DNA from: Citromicrobium bathyomarinum
Lineage (GTDB): Bacteria; Pseudomonadota; Alphaproteobacteria; Sphingomonadales; Sphingomonadaceae
DNA: 64,000 nt
Assembly: GCA_001306305.2 (NCBI GenBank)
Contig: CP155577.1
Coordinates: 1,595,501-1,659,500 of the forward strand
Reading direction: 5' to 3'
In this document: positions 9,175 through 18,111 of the stretch, piece after piece
Position numbering within the stretch: the stretch's first letter is position 1
Layout: the number at the start of each line of letters is the position of its first letter
The notes under the pieces: generated by a model
Told to the model about the DNA's origin: nothing
Seen by the model: the letters and a program-made list of their open reading frames with translations, nothing else
Database searches by the model: none
Made by a program: the position numbers and the translations under genes

Positions 9175-10005
9175 ATGTCCGATGACCACAAGCGCGAGGA
9201 TGACGAGCCGATCGGAGGCCGCATTCCCGATCACCACCAAGATGGAGATTTCGACGACGGGTTCGAGGGTGGCCCCGACGAGCGCGATACGCGCGGCGGC
9301 AAACGGCGCGGCGATGGCTTTTCCGCCGATGCCCTGTTCGGCAGCGACGGCGTGTTCGGGCCCGGCGGCCCCTTCGGTCGCAATGGCCCGTTCGGCCCGC
9401 GCGGTCCCTTCGGCGACTCAGGCCCATTCGGCGCTGGCTGGGGCGGCGGCTGGGGTAGCGGTGCTGGCGGCGGACCGCGTGGCAACCGTGCGCGCTGGAA
9501 GATGGCGGGCGGCCATGACGCGGGCCATCGCGGCCAACATCGGCGCAAGCGGATGTTCGGCCCCGGCGAACTGCGGCTCGTCCTGCTCGCACTGATCGCG
9601 GGCGAGCGTAAGCACGGCTACGAGCTGATCAAGGAGATCGAGGATTTGACCGGCGGCGAATACGCGCCCAGTCCTGGCGTGATCTACCCTACGCTCTCTT
9701 TGCTCGAAGACGAAGGGCTGATCGCCCCGGTCGAGGCCGAGGATACCCGCAAGGCCTTCCGCGTCACCGACGCCGGGATGGCGGAACTGGAAGAGCGCAG
9801 CGATGAAGTCGCGCGGCTGATGCAGCGGCTTGGCAAGCAGGGAGAGAAGGCCAAGCCCAGCGGCTCGCCCGATCTGCTCCGCGCGCTGGGCAATCTCGCC
9901 ACGGTCATCACCAACCGCGCCGCCAACGGCCAGTTCAGCGGCGCGAACAAGGACAAGGTCGTCGACCTGATCGACGAACTGGCGCGCAAGATCGAACGTC
10001 TCTGA
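9175..10005 (+). CDS. PadR-family transcriptional regulator with Gly/Pro/Phe-rich N-terminal region
   Basis: 276 aa. Start chosen at ATG 9175 because AGGAG (9163-9167) is 7 bases upstream; ATG 9169 would leave only one base. Residues about 1-45 are acidic and His/Asp-rich. About 50-100 hold repeated PFG units (GPGGPFG, RNGPFG, PRGPFG, DSGPFG) and a Gly/Trp-rich run, followed by a basic patch. The PadR winged helix follows (about 125-205): LRLVLLALIAGERKHGYELIKEIEDLTGGEYAPSPGVIYPTL, LLEDEGLI. A helical C-terminus probably dimerises. The palindrome at 9124-9155 is its likely operator. Confidence 0.9.
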   Translation: MSDDHKREDDEPIGGRIPDHHQDGDFDDGFEGGPDERDTRGGKRRGDGFSADALFGSDGVFGPGGPFGRNGPFGPRGPFGDSGPFGAGWGGGWGSGAGGGPRGNRARWKMAGGHDAGHRGQHRRKRMFGPGELRLVLLALIAGERKHGYELIKEIEDLTGGEYAPSPGVIYPTLSLLEDEGLIAPVEAEDTRKAFRVTDAGMAELEERSDEVARLMQRLGKQGEKAKPSGSPDLLRALGNLATVITNRAANGQFSGANKDKVVDLIDELARKIERL

Positions 10006-10083
10006 ATACTCGCACACTTGTCGCCCGGGCGCGGGGGTGTATCCTCCGTGTCCGGGTCGCACCTCCACGGGGGGAGAGGCGAA

Positions 10084-10542
10084 ATGGACAAGCATCTGAA
10101 GGCGCGTACGCCGTGGCACCTGTGGGTGGTCGGCATCGTGTCGCTCGCATGGAATGCGTTCGGCGCGAATGATTACCTGCAAACGCAGCTGGGCAATCTC
10201 GCCTATTTCGAAAGCATGATGGACGGGATCGAGGCGACGCCGCAGCAGGCGCTCGCCTATTTCCAGAGCTATCCGGCGTGGGTTCACGGGGCCTGGGCGG
10301 TGGGCGTATGGGGTGCAGTGCTCGGTTCGCTGCTGCTGTTGCTGCGCACCCGCTTCGCGGTGCATGCCTTTGCGCTGTCGCTGCTGGGATTGGCGACCAC
10401 CACCGTCTACCAGATGGTGGTCGGGCAGCCCGACTGGGTGCAGAACACCACCACCACGATCATTACCATCGTGATCTGGTCGATCGCGACCTTCCTGCTG
10501 ATCTACGCCGCCAGCATGCGCTCGAAAGGCGTGCTACGTTGA
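10084..10542 (+). CDS. Small integral membrane protein, unknown function
   Basis: 152 aa with four predicted membrane segments (about 13-30, 62-84, 90-110, 122-142). The start ATG follows GGGGGGAGAGG. The sequence WHLWVVGIVSLAWNAFGANDY recurs, from memory, in sphingomonad hypothetical membrane proteins; I cannot assign a function. It lies 78 bases behind padR in the same direction and may share its transcript. It overlaps the convergent glycosyltransferase gene by 9 bases at the 3' ends. Confidence 0.7.
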   Translation: MDKHLKARTPWHLWVVGIVSLAWNAFGANDYLQTQLGNLAYFESMMDGIEATPQQALAYFQSYPAWVHGAWAVGVWGAVLGSLLLLLRTRFAVHAFALSLLGLATTTVYQMVVGQPDWVQNTTTTIITIVIWSIATFLLIYAASMRSKGVLR

Positions 10543-11697
10543 ACCGTCGCAGGGCGGCTTGGCTTCGACCAGTCGCAGATAGGTATCGACCATCGAGGCG
10601 TTGATCGCCTCCCACGTATAGGGTCGGCTGCGTTCGAGCCCTGCGGCGCCATGGCGCGCGCGCAGATCGGCGTCGAGGCAATAGGGGGCGAGGGCGAGGG
10701 CAAAGCCCTTCACATCGCCCGGCTCCACCAGCAGCCCCGTTTCGCCATCGGCGACCAGGCCCGAACTGCCGGTTGCATCGGCCGCCACCACCGGCAGCCC
10801 GCAGGCCATCGATTCGAGCGTGACGTTGCCGAAGGTCTCGGTGATCGAGGGGTTGAAGAAGATATCGCCGCTGGCGACCGCGCGGCCCAGGCACTTGCCG
10901 CCCTGATGGCCCACGAAGATCCCGCCGGGCAGCGCCTTTTCGAACCACCCGCGCGCCGGCCCGTCGCCGATCACCATCACCTTGTGCGGGATCTGCTTCT
11001 TGCGCAGCTCGATGATCGTGTCGACGAACACGTCGAGCCCTTTTTCCATCACCAGCCTGCCGAGGAAGGTGATCACCACCTCGTCATCGGCAATGCCCAT
11101 CTCGCGCCGCCATTCCATGTCGCGCGCGCCGGGGTGGAACACCTCGCGGTCGATCCCGCGGGTCCAGATTCCGATATCCCGGTTCATCCGCTGACTGCAC
11201 AGCACGTCGACCATCCCCGGCGACGGCGCGACCAGCGCATCGCACTTGCGATAGAACCGTCGCAGCAACGATTCGATCACCGGTTCGAGGAAGCCCATCT
11301 TGTAGTAACGCGGATAGGTTTCGAACCGGGTGTGGACCGATGCCAGCACCGGCACGTCGTGCTCGCGCGCCCACTCGACCGCCTGCTGGCAGGTGCGATC
11401 CGGGCTGGCGACATGCACGATGTTGGGGCGAAATTCCTCGAATGCGCGCCGGGTGTCCCCCTTCAGCCCGAAGGTGAAGTGGTATTCCGGACGGAACGGG
11501 ATAGGCAGGGAGGGGACCGATACCAGGTCGCCAACCGCCTCTACCTGCGGGTTTTCGACCGTCGGCGCAAAGATTCGCACCGCACCGCCCTGGTCGAGCA
11601 AATGGCGGACCAGGCGGTTGAGCGCCTGCGTCGGCCCGTCGCGGACCATGTTGTAATTGCCGCTGACCAAGGCAACGCGAAGATCGGTAACGTCCAT
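10534..11697 (-). CDS. Glycosyltransferase family 4 (GT-B fold)
   Basis: 387 aa from Met 11697. It has the two Rossmann-like halves of GT-B enzymes. The N-terminal half has LRVALVSGNYNMVRDGPTQALNRL, HVASPDRTCQQAVEWA and ASVHTRFETYPRYY. The C-terminal half has ITFLGRLVMEKGLDVFVD, VMVIGDGPAR and the E-x7-E nucleotide-sugar motif in SITETFGNVTLESMACGLPVVA. The N-terminal pattern resembles the GT4 enzymes that build glycolipids such as SqdX or MgtA, transferring a sugar to a lipid acceptor. The substrate cannot be told from sequence. Confidence 0.85.
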   Translation of the reverse strand: MDVTDLRVALVSGNYNMVRDGPTQALNRLVRHLLDQGGAVRIFAPTVENPQVEAVGDLVSVPSLPIPFRPEYHFTFGLKGDTRRAFEEFRPNIVHVASPDRTCQQAVEWAREHDVPVLASVHTRFETYPRYYKMGFLEPVIESLLRRFYRKCDALVAPSPGMVDVLCSQRMNRDIGIWTRGIDREVFHPGARDMEWRREMGIADDEVVITFLGRLVMEKGLDVFVDTIIELRKKQIPHKVMVIGDGPARGWFEKALPGGIFVGHQGGKCLGRAVASGDIFFNPSITETFGNVTLESMACGLPVVAADATGSSGLVADGETGLLVEPGDVKGFALALAPYCLDADLRARHGAAGLERSRPYTWEAINASMVDTYLRLVEAKPPCDGST

Positions 11698-11860
11698 CGC
11701 TGCCCGCCTTAAGGCTCGCGATTGCACTTGGCGAGGGGGTGGAGGCACTGTCTCGCCATCTTCGGACCAAGCTGCCTTCGTGATGCGAATGCGATCATAC
11801 CCGGCGACAGTTTTTCAGTTTCACGTTGACTTGTTGCTGCGCAACTTTATTGCCGCCGAC

Positions 11861-11909
11861 GGGCCACGCGGTCCCAACGCCGCGCGAGCTCTCTGCAAGG
11901 AGAGAATAC
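11861..11909 (+). promoter_or_regulatory. Structured serC leader, possible serC RNA motif
   Basis: Two hairpins precede serC. The first (11861-11875) pairs GGGCC with GGTCCC, leaving one bulged base. The second (11889-11904) is CTCTCT-GCAA-GGAGAG with a GNRA-type tetraloop, and its 3' arm is the Shine-Dalgarno sequence itself. A serC cis-regulatory RNA motif is known from alphaproteobacteria; match to that model is inference. Confidence 0.5.
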
Positions 11910-13064
11910 ATGACTGCTACCAAGCCGACGCTCCGTCCGGAGCGTCCTTTCTTTTCGTCCGGTCCGACCGCCAAGTTTCCTGGCTGGTCGCTCGACAAAC
12001 TCAAAACCGAATCGCTGGGCCGCTCGCACCGTTCTTCGGTCGGCAAAGCGCGCCTGAAATACGCGATCGACCTCAGCCGCGAGCTGCTGGGCGTGCCCGA
12101 CGACTATCTCGTCGGCATCATGCCCGGTTCGGATACCGGCGCGCTCGAATGCGCGATGTGGACGATGCTGGGCGCAGGCCCCGCGACGGTCGCTGCTTGG
12201 GAGAGCTTCGGCAATGTCTGGATTCAGGACGCGGTCAAGCAGCTCAAGCTGCCCGACCTGCAGGTGCTCGACGCGCCCTACGGCGAAATCCCCGACCTGA
12301 ATTCGATCCCGCAGGACAACGACGTCGTGTTTACCTGGAACGGGACCACGTCCGGCGCGCGCATTCCGAACACTGACTGGCTCGCAGCCGATCGCAAGGG
12401 CATCACGATCAACGATGCGACCAGCGCCGTCTTCGCGCAGGAGATGGACTGGGCCAAGCTCGATGCCACCACCTACAGCTGGCAGAAGGTGATGGGCTCC
12501 GAAGCGCAGCACGGGATGCTGATCCTCAGCCCCAAGGCGGTCGAGCGGATCGAAAGCTACGATCCCGACTGGCCGCTGCCCAAGCTGTTCCGCCTGAAGA
12601 AGGGCGGCAAGCTGAACACCGCGATCTTCGAAGGCGCGACGATCAACACGCCCTCGATGCTGGCGACCGAAGATTACATCGCCGCGCTCGAATGGGCGAA
12701 GTCGATCGGCGGGCTGCCCGCGATGATCGAACGCGCCAACGCCAACGCCAAGGTGCTGACCGACTGGATCGAGGCGACGCCCTACGTGCGCAACATGGTC
12801 GACGATCCGGCCAAGCGCACCAATACCGGCGTATGTTTCGTCTTCCAGGGCGAATGGTTCGACAGTCTCTCGGAAGACGCGCAGGCCGCGGTGCCCGACA
12901 AGATCTACAAGATGCTGGAGGCCGAAGGCGTCGGCTACGACTTCAACGGCTATCGCGACGCTCCGCCGTCCCTGCGCATCTGGTGCGGCGGCACGGTCGA
13001 GAGCGAAGACATCGCGCGCCTGATCCCGTGGATCGAGTGGGCCTTCGCCGAGCTCCAGAAGTAG
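11910..13064 (+). CDS. serC: Phosphoserine aminotransferase
   Basis: 384 aa. A PLP enzyme that makes 3-phosphoserine from 3-phosphohydroxypyruvate, step two of serine synthesis. The start ATG lies 5 bases after AAGGAGAG. The sequence matches the alphaproteobacterial SerC type: RPFFSSGPTAKFPGW, IMPGSDTGALECAMWTMLG, FTWNGTTSGARIP, DATSAVFAQEMDW and SWQKVMGSEAQHGMLILS with the PLP lysine in SWQKVMG. It is followed by serA 133 bases on, with a REP doublet between them. Confidence 0.95.
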   Translation: MTATKPTLRPERPFFSSGPTAKFPGWSLDKLKTESLGRSHRSSVGKARLKYAIDLSRELLGVPDDYLVGIMPGSDTGALECAMWTMLGAGPATVAAWESFGNVWIQDAVKQLKLPDLQVLDAPYGEIPDLNSIPQDNDVVFTWNGTTSGARIPNTDWLAADRKGITINDATSAVFAQEMDWAKLDATTYSWQKVMGSEAQHGMLILSPKAVERIESYDPDWPLPKLFRLKKGGKLNTAIFEGATINTPSMLATEDYIAALEWAKSIGGLPAMIERANANAKVLTDWIEATPYVRNMVDDPAKRTNTGVCFVFQGEWFDSLSEDAQAAVPDKIYKMLEAEGVGYDFNGYRDAPPSLRIWCGGTVESEDIARLIPWIEWAFAELQK

Positions 13065-13088
13065 CTCCGCGCCACCCCCTGGCTATCC

Positions 13089-13181
13089 CGTCACCCTGAA
13101 CTCGGTTCAGGGTCCAGTTCTCCATCATCGAGCCTTCGTTCGAGAAGGCTCGGTGGATGCTGAAACAAGTTCAGCATGACG
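13089..13181. repeat. REP doublet (REPIN-like) between serC and serA
   Basis: Two palindromes face each other across a spacer: CCCTGAACTCGGTTCAGGG near the left end and ATGCTGAAACAAGTTCAGCAT near the right, bounded by CGTCA and TGACG. The architecture matches the other doublets at 47809-47888 and 48643-48728. Confidence 0.75.
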
Positions 13182-13197
13182 ATTTGAGGGAAATGAA

Positions 13198-14784
13198 ATG
13201 TCCCAGAAACCCAAAGTCCTGATTTCCGACAAGATGAGCCCCGATGCCGCCAAGATTTTTGCGGAGCGCGGGTGCGAAGTGCACGAGAAGACCGGCCTGT
13301 CGCCCGATGAGCTGAAGGCGATCATCGGCGAATATGAAGGCCTGGCGATCCGTTCCTCGACCAAAGTCACGCCCGAGATTCTGGAGGCGGCGACCAACCT
13401 GAAGGTTATCGGCCGCGCCGGGATCGGGGTCGACAATGTCGATATCCCGGCGGCGTCCGAGCGCGGCGTGGTGGTGATGAACACGCCCTTTGGCAACTCG
13501 ATCACCACCGCCGAACACGCCATCGCCATGCTGCTCGCGCTGGCGCGGCAAATCCCGCAGGCCAATGCACGCACACAGGCGGGCGAGTGGCCCAAGAGCG
13601 ATTTCATGGGTATCGAGCTGACCGGCAAGACGCTCGGCCTGATCGGCGCGGGCAATATCGGCAGCATCGTCGCATCGCGCGCGCAGGGCCTGCGGATGAA
13701 GGTAATCGCCTATGATCCCTTCCTGACCGAAGAGCGCGCGGTCGACATCGGCGTCGAGAAGGTCGAATTGGACGACCTGCTGCGCCGCGCCGACTGCATC
13801 ACGCTGCATACGCCGCTGACCGACGAGACGCGCAACATCCTCTCGGGCGAAAACCTCGCCAAGACGAAGAAGGGCGTGCGGATCGTCAACTGCGCGCGCG
13901 GCGGGCTGATCGACGAGGCGGCGCTGGCGGAGGCGCTCGACAGCGGCCATGTCGCGGGCGCGGCGCTCGACGTGTTCCAGACCGAACCGGCGAAGGAGAG
14001 CCCGCTGTTCGGCAAGCCCGGCTTCATCTGCACGCCCCATCTGGGCGCTTCGACGCGCGAGGCGCAGGAAAATGTCGCGCTTCAGGTGGCCGAGCAGCTG
14101 AGCGATTTCCTGCTGACCGGCGCGGTCACCAACGCGCTCAACATGCCGAGCCTCAGTGCGGAGGAAGCGCCGCGGCTGAAGCCCTACATGCAGCTGGCCG
14201 AAAGCCTCGGCTCGCTGGTCGGGCAGCTGGCCCATGGCAGCCTGCCGAAGATCGCGATCGAGCTGGAAGGCGATGCGGCGGAGCTCAACCCCAAGCCGAT
14301 CACCGCTGCGGTGCTGGCGGGCCTGATGCGCCGCTTCTCGCAGAGCGTGAACATGGTCAACGCGCCGTTCCTCGCCAAGGATCGCGGGATCGAGGTGCGC
14401 GAAATCCGCTCCACCCGCGAAGGCACGTACCAGACGCTGATTCGGGTGACGGTGGAAACCGACGCGGGCAAGCGATCGGTCGCGGGGACTTTGTTCGGCC
14501 GCGAGGCGCCGCGTCTGGTCGAGATCTTCGGGATCGGGATCGAGGCGGAGCTGGATGGCCACATGATCTACGTGGTCAACGACGATGCGCCCGGCTTCAT
14601 CGGGCGGATCGGCTCGCTGCTGGGCAATCGCGGGATCAACATCGGCACCTTCAACCTCGGCCGCAAGCAGGCCGGGGGCGAGGCGGTGCTGCTGCTGAGC
14701 CTCGACCAGCCGGTCGACGACGCGCTCATCGCCGAGGCCGAGGCGCTGGAAGGCGTGCGTACGGTCACCGCGCTGAGTTTCTAG
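13198..14784 (+). CDS. serA: D-3-phosphoglycerate dehydrogenase
   Basis: 528 aa, the long (type I) SerA. It catalyses the first step of serine synthesis. Domains: substrate/NAD-binding core (about 1-315) with IGRAGIGVDNVDI, Rossmann GAGNIGSIVA, VNCARGGLIDEAALAEAL (catalytic Arg) and the catalytic His in CTPHLGAST; an allosteric substrate-binding domain (about 325-450); and a C-terminal ACT domain (about 455-528: MIYVVNDDAPGFIGRIGSLLG) that usually gives serine feedback control. It lies in a serC-serA-hisZ direction run. Confidence 0.96.
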   Translation: MSQKPKVLISDKMSPDAAKIFAERGCEVHEKTGLSPDELKAIIGEYEGLAIRSSTKVTPEILEAATNLKVIGRAGIGVDNVDIPAASERGVVVMNTPFGNSITTAEHAIAMLLALARQIPQANARTQAGEWPKSDFMGIELTGKTLGLIGAGNIGSIVASRAQGLRMKVIAYDPFLTEERAVDIGVEKVELDDLLRRADCITLHTPLTDETRNILSGENLAKTKKGVRIVNCARGGLIDEAALAEALDSGHVAGAALDVFQTEPAKESPLFGKPGFICTPHLGASTREAQENVALQVAEQLSDFLLTGAVTNALNMPSLSAEEAPRLKPYMQLAESLGSLVGQLAHGSLPKIAIELEGDAAELNPKPITAAVLAGLMRRFSQSVNMVNAPFLAKDRGIEVREIRSTREGTYQTLIRVTVETDAGKRSVAGTLFGREAPRLVEIFGIGIEAELDGHMIYVVNDDAPGFIGRIGSLLGNRGINIGTFNLGRKQAGGEAVLLLSLDQPVDDALIAEAEALEGVRTVTALSF

Positions 14785-14794
14785 AACCGCTTTT

Positions 14795-14822
14795 CGTCAT
14801 CCCAGCTTCCGCTGGGATGACG
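14795..14822. repeat. 28-bp perfect palindrome, single REP element
   Basis: Arms CGTCATCCCAGC and GCTGGGATGACG pair perfectly around TTCC. It lies between serA and hisZ, where it could form a transcript hairpin. There is no T-run, so I do not call it a terminator. Confidence 0.75.
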
Positions 14823-14842
14823 AGGGCGTTAGGGGCAGGCGC

Positions 14843-15949
14843 ATGACCACGACCGACGACCTGCTGCCCGAAGGGCTGGCCGACAACCTGCCCGCCGATT
14901 CCGCCATGCTCGGCCGCGCGATGCGCGCCGCGCTCGATGCGATGGACGCGCATGGATATGACCGGGTCAGCCCGCCGCTGGTCGAGTTCGAGAAGTCGCT
15001 CGGCCACCGGATGGATGGGTTGCAGACGCGCGCGATGTTCCGCTTTGTCGATCCAGCGAGCCTGCGCACGCTCGCGCTGCGGAGCGACATCACCCCGCAG
15101 ATTGGGCGCATCGCGGCGACCGCGCTGAGCGCGCGCGCACGGCCCCTGCGGCTGTGTTACGCGGGCGAGGTCACGCGGATCGCGGCGGACCAGCTCGATC
15201 CGGTGCGCCAGCGCCTGCAGGTCGGCGCGGAGCTGATCGGATCGGACAGCGTCGCCGCCGCGAGCGAGGTGGTGCTGACCGCGCTTGCCGCGCTGGAGGC
15301 GGTCGGCGTCGAAAACCTGTCGGTCGATTTCACGCTGCCCGACCTCGTCACCACGCTGGCCGCAGGGCCGTTCCCGCTGGACGAGGAACAGGCCGATGCC
15401 GTCAGGCGCGAACTCGATGCCAAGGATGCGGGCGGGCTGAAGGCGGTCGGCGGCGATGCCTACCTGCCGCTGATCCACGCCGCAGGGCCTTTCCCCGATG
15501 CGCTCGACAGGCTGCGCGCGATCGACGCGGGCGGCGCGCTGGAAAGCCGTATCGCCGGGCTGGAGCAGATCGCCGCAGCAGTGGGCGACCGCGCGCGGAT
15601 CACGCTCGACCCGACCGAGCGGCACGGGTTCGAATATCAGAGCTGGTTCGGCTTCACGCTGTACGCAGGCGATGCGCGCGGCGCGCTGGGCCGGGGCGGC
15701 ACCTACCTGATCCGCGGGACGGACGAGCCCGCGACCGGCTTCTCGATCTATCTCGGCCAGGCGCTCCCGCTGCTGTCCGCAGCCGAGCCGCGCGCGATGC
15801 TCTACCTGCCGCTGGGCCACGACGGCGAGGCGGCGGCGCGTCTGCGCAGCGAAGGCTGGCGCACGCTCGCCGCGCTGTCCGATGATGAAGACCCGCGCGC
15901 GCTCGGCTGCACGCACCGGCTGGAGAGCGGCGAGGCGATCCTGCTCTAG
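14843..15949 (+). CDS. hisZ: ATP phosphoribosyltransferase regulatory subunit (HisZ)
   Basis: 368 aa. HisZ is a catalytically dead histidyl-tRNA synthetase homologue that activates short-form HisG. The class II synthetase fold is seen in SPPLVEFEKSLG, FRFVDPASLRTLALRSDITPQIGRIAAT, RLCYAGEVTRIAADQLDPVRQRLQVGAELIG and FEYQSWFGFTLYA. The anticodon-binding domain of true HisRS is absent. It overlaps the tail-to-tail neighbour by 4 bases. The hisZ-near-purA arrangement is known in alphaproteobacteria. Confidence 0.93.
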   Translation: MTTTDDLLPEGLADNLPADSAMLGRAMRAALDAMDAHGYDRVSPPLVEFEKSLGHRMDGLQTRAMFRFVDPASLRTLALRSDITPQIGRIAATALSARARPLRLCYAGEVTRIAADQLDPVRQRLQVGAELIGSDSVAAASEVVLTALAALEAVGVENLSVDFTLPDLVTTLAAGPFPLDEEQADAVRRELDAKDAGGLKAVGGDAYLPLIHAAGPFPDALDRLRAIDAGGALESRIAGLEQIAAAVGDRARITLDPTERHGFEYQSWFGFTLYAGDARGALGRGGTYLIRGTDEPATGFSIYLGQALPLLSAAEPRAMLYLPLGHDGEAAARLRSEGWRTLAALSDDEDPRALGCTHRLESGEAILL

Positions 15950-17001
15950 TCGCCTCCGAGCACCGCCTGCGTATCGGCCAGCTCGAGATTGCTCATCATG
16001 CCCAGATAGCGGTCGTAATAGGGCTTGTGCGACACGCCCACGATGGCGAGCGTTCGGGTGTCCGTGCCGATCACCTGGCGGATATTGGCGACCATCCGCA
16101 GGTTGCGCGTCTCCCAATAGGCGAGATAGGTCTGGCCCGCATCGCTCGGGGTCCGTGCCCCTGCCGCCGCACCGAAATCGCCCTCCATCGCCAGCGCAAG
16201 TGAGGCAGGTGCATTGTACCGCCGATACCATTCAAGGATCGGCATGGAGCCATCCTGCATCGCCGTGTCCCATTCCTCGTATTCCGCGATGCGCTTCTTG
16301 GTCGGTGCATTGTCCCAGATCGCGCTGATTTCCGGACCATAAGCTTCTGCGTCCTTGGGATCGCTGCCGCTCATCTGGTCGTCCACCCGGTCGACCCTGT
16401 CGAGGCCGAGGCGTACCGCCAGCCGGGCGGCGATGACGACGTTCTCGTTGTGCCGGGTGTCGAACTTCTCGAGATAAGCGACCAGTTCGGCGGGTAGATC
16501 GTCGCCCGCCGCACGCTCGGCTTCGGGCAGGCGGAGCCATTGGACCAGCGCCGATTCCGGCTCCCCGATGGCGAGGAACAGGCCGACCAGTCGCCGGCGT
16601 TCGGCAATGGTCCGCTGGTCCCCAGGCTTGGCGAGCAGTTCCATCACCCCGAATTGCGCATCGCGCGCGTTCACGCCCAGTGCGGCGCGCGCCGGGCCGG
16701 GATCGGGGCAATAGGTATCCGCATTGCCGGGGTCGAATAGCCGCAGATTGTCGCACTGAACCCCATCGATCCCCTCGACCGCGATCGCTTCGGGCGCCCA
16801 TTCCTCCAGCTCGTCGAGCAGCGGATCGAACCGCTCCAGCGGGAAATTCTTGGGCAGGGACGACAGGTGAGATGTGCCCAGCACCAGCACCGGGGTGAGA
16901 TCGCCGCGTTCCTGCGCCGCCTCATCGACAATATCGACCAGATCCGCCGGAAGCGGTGCTGCTGCCTGTGCGAGGAACGATACGGCGAACAGAAACGACA
17001 T
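15946..17001 (-). CDS. Exported DUF5694-type protein
   Basis: 351 aa with a short signal peptide (MSFLFAVSFLAQAAA). The body opens with TPVLVLGTSHLSSLPKNF and later has PEAIAVEGI, TRHNENVVIAARL and TLAIVGVSHKPYYDRYL. This TraB/Tiki-like pattern of GTSH, central Glu and VGxxH motifs is what I recall for DUF5694. A metal-dependent peptidase-like activity is possible but unproven. Its stop overlaps that of hisZ. Confidence 0.6.
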   Translation of the reverse strand: MSFLFAVSFLAQAAAPLPADLVDIVDEAAQERGDLTPVLVLGTSHLSSLPKNFPLERFDPLLDELEEWAPEAIAVEGIDGVQCDNLRLFDPGNADTYCPDPGPARAALGVNARDAQFGVMELLAKPGDQRTIAERRRLVGLFLAIGEPESALVQWLRLPEAERAAGDDLPAELVAYLEKFDTRHNENVVIAARLAVRLGLDRVDRVDDQMSGSDPKDAEAYGPEISAIWDNAPTKKRIAEYEEWDTAMQDGSMPILEWYRRYNAPASLALAMEGDFGAAAGARTPSDAGQTYLAYWETRNLRMVANIRQVIGTDTRTLAIVGVSHKPYYDRYLGMMSNLELADTQAVLGGD

Positions 17002-17060
17002 GGGCGACCTCCGGTGCGAAGATCGCCCATGTGCTATAGGGTGTTAATACGGTCAAGCGC

Positions 17061-17882
17061 TCAGTCGTTGAACTTGCCCGGTTCGGGGCCCATCCGGCCG
17101 TCCTCGCTGTCCAGCGCATCGATCTTCGCCATCTGGCCTTCGCTCAGTTCGAACGACAGCGCGCTGTAATTGTCGCGGATGTGATCGGGATTGGTCGAAC
17201 GCGGCAGCACGGAAAAGCCATGCTGGATGTGCCAGCGGATGATCACGGCACTGGCGGACTTGCCAGTCTCGTCCGCGATCGCCTTGATCGTGTCGTTGTC
17301 CATCCCGTTGCCCTGGCCGAGCGGCGACCAGCTCTGCGTGACGATGCCCATATCCTGGTGCACCTTGCGCATTTCGCGCTGCTGGAAGCTGGGGTGCAGC
17401 TCGATCTGGTTGAGCGCGGGCACCACGCCGGTTTCGTCGACGATCCGCTTCAGGTCTTCCTCGCGGAAGTTGGATACGCCGATGGACTTGGCCTTGCCCT
17501 GGTCGCGCAGTTCGATGAATGCCTTCCAGGTCTCCACGAACAGGCCCTTGTCGGGGCAGGGCCAGTGGATCAGCAGCATGTCGACATGATCGCGGCCCAG
17601 CCGTTCCAGACATTTGTCCGCGGCTTTCAGCGTGCGGTCGTAACCCTGGCTCTCATTCCAGATCTTGGTCTGGAGGAAGATGTCTGCCCAGTCGCCGATG
17701 CCTTCGCCGACGCCCTTTTCATTCTTGTAGATCGCGGCGGTGTCGATCAGCCAGTAACCGGTATCGAGCGCGGTAGAGACCGCATCCGCCGCCTTGTCTT
17801 CCTCGATCTGCCAGGTGCCGAAGCCCAGCTGGGGAATCTGGCGATCATCGTTAAGGGTGAGGGTGGGGTAGTCTTTGCTCAT
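17061..17882 (-). CDS. Aldo/keto reductase
   Basis: 273 aa from ATG 17882, preceded by an AAGGAG ribosome binding site. NAD(P)H-dependent carbonyl reductase with the AKR (alpha/beta)8 fold. The catalytic tetrad is visible: Asp and Tyr in LIDTAAIYKNE, Lys in LQTKIWN, and His in LLIHWPCP. KSIGVSNF and ALNQIELHP are family signatures, and LPRSTNPDHIRDN is the phosphate-binding end. It resembles 2,5-diketo-gluconate reductase-like AKR5 enzymes. It is divergent from purA across 229 bases. Confidence 0.92.
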   Translation of the reverse strand: MSKDYPTLTLNDDRQIPQLGFGTWQIEEDKAADAVSTALDTGYWLIDTAAIYKNEKGVGEGIGDWADIFLQTKIWNESQGYDRTLKAADKCLERLGRDHVDMLLIHWPCPDKGLFVETWKAFIELRDQGKAKSIGVSNFREEDLKRIVDETGVVPALNQIELHPSFQQREMRKVHQDMGIVTQSWSPLGQGNGMDNDTIKAIADETGKSASAVIIRWHIQHGFSVLPRSTNPDHIRDNYSALSFELSEGQMAKIDALDSEDGRMGPEPGKFND

Positions 17883-18111
17883 GAAATCTCCTTTTGCCTG
17901 TCCAACACACGCGCCCGCCGAAATGTCCCGATCAATTCCGATAAGGCGTTTCCTACCCGCATCGCCCATGCCATAGGCGCGCGGCTGTGCGCGGCGCTTT
18001 TCCCGGCCGGGGCGTTTTGGTCCCCTGGACAGTGTGTCAGGTGTGTCAGGCAAAGCCGCCGCACGCCGGGCCGATGTCGGCAGGCGCAATGAGTTTTGAA
18101 GGAGTGCAGGT

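Noticed and set aside
14795-14822. Rho-independent terminator after serA
   Set aside because: The hairpin is perfect but lacks a T-run, and its sequence matches the dispersed REP type.
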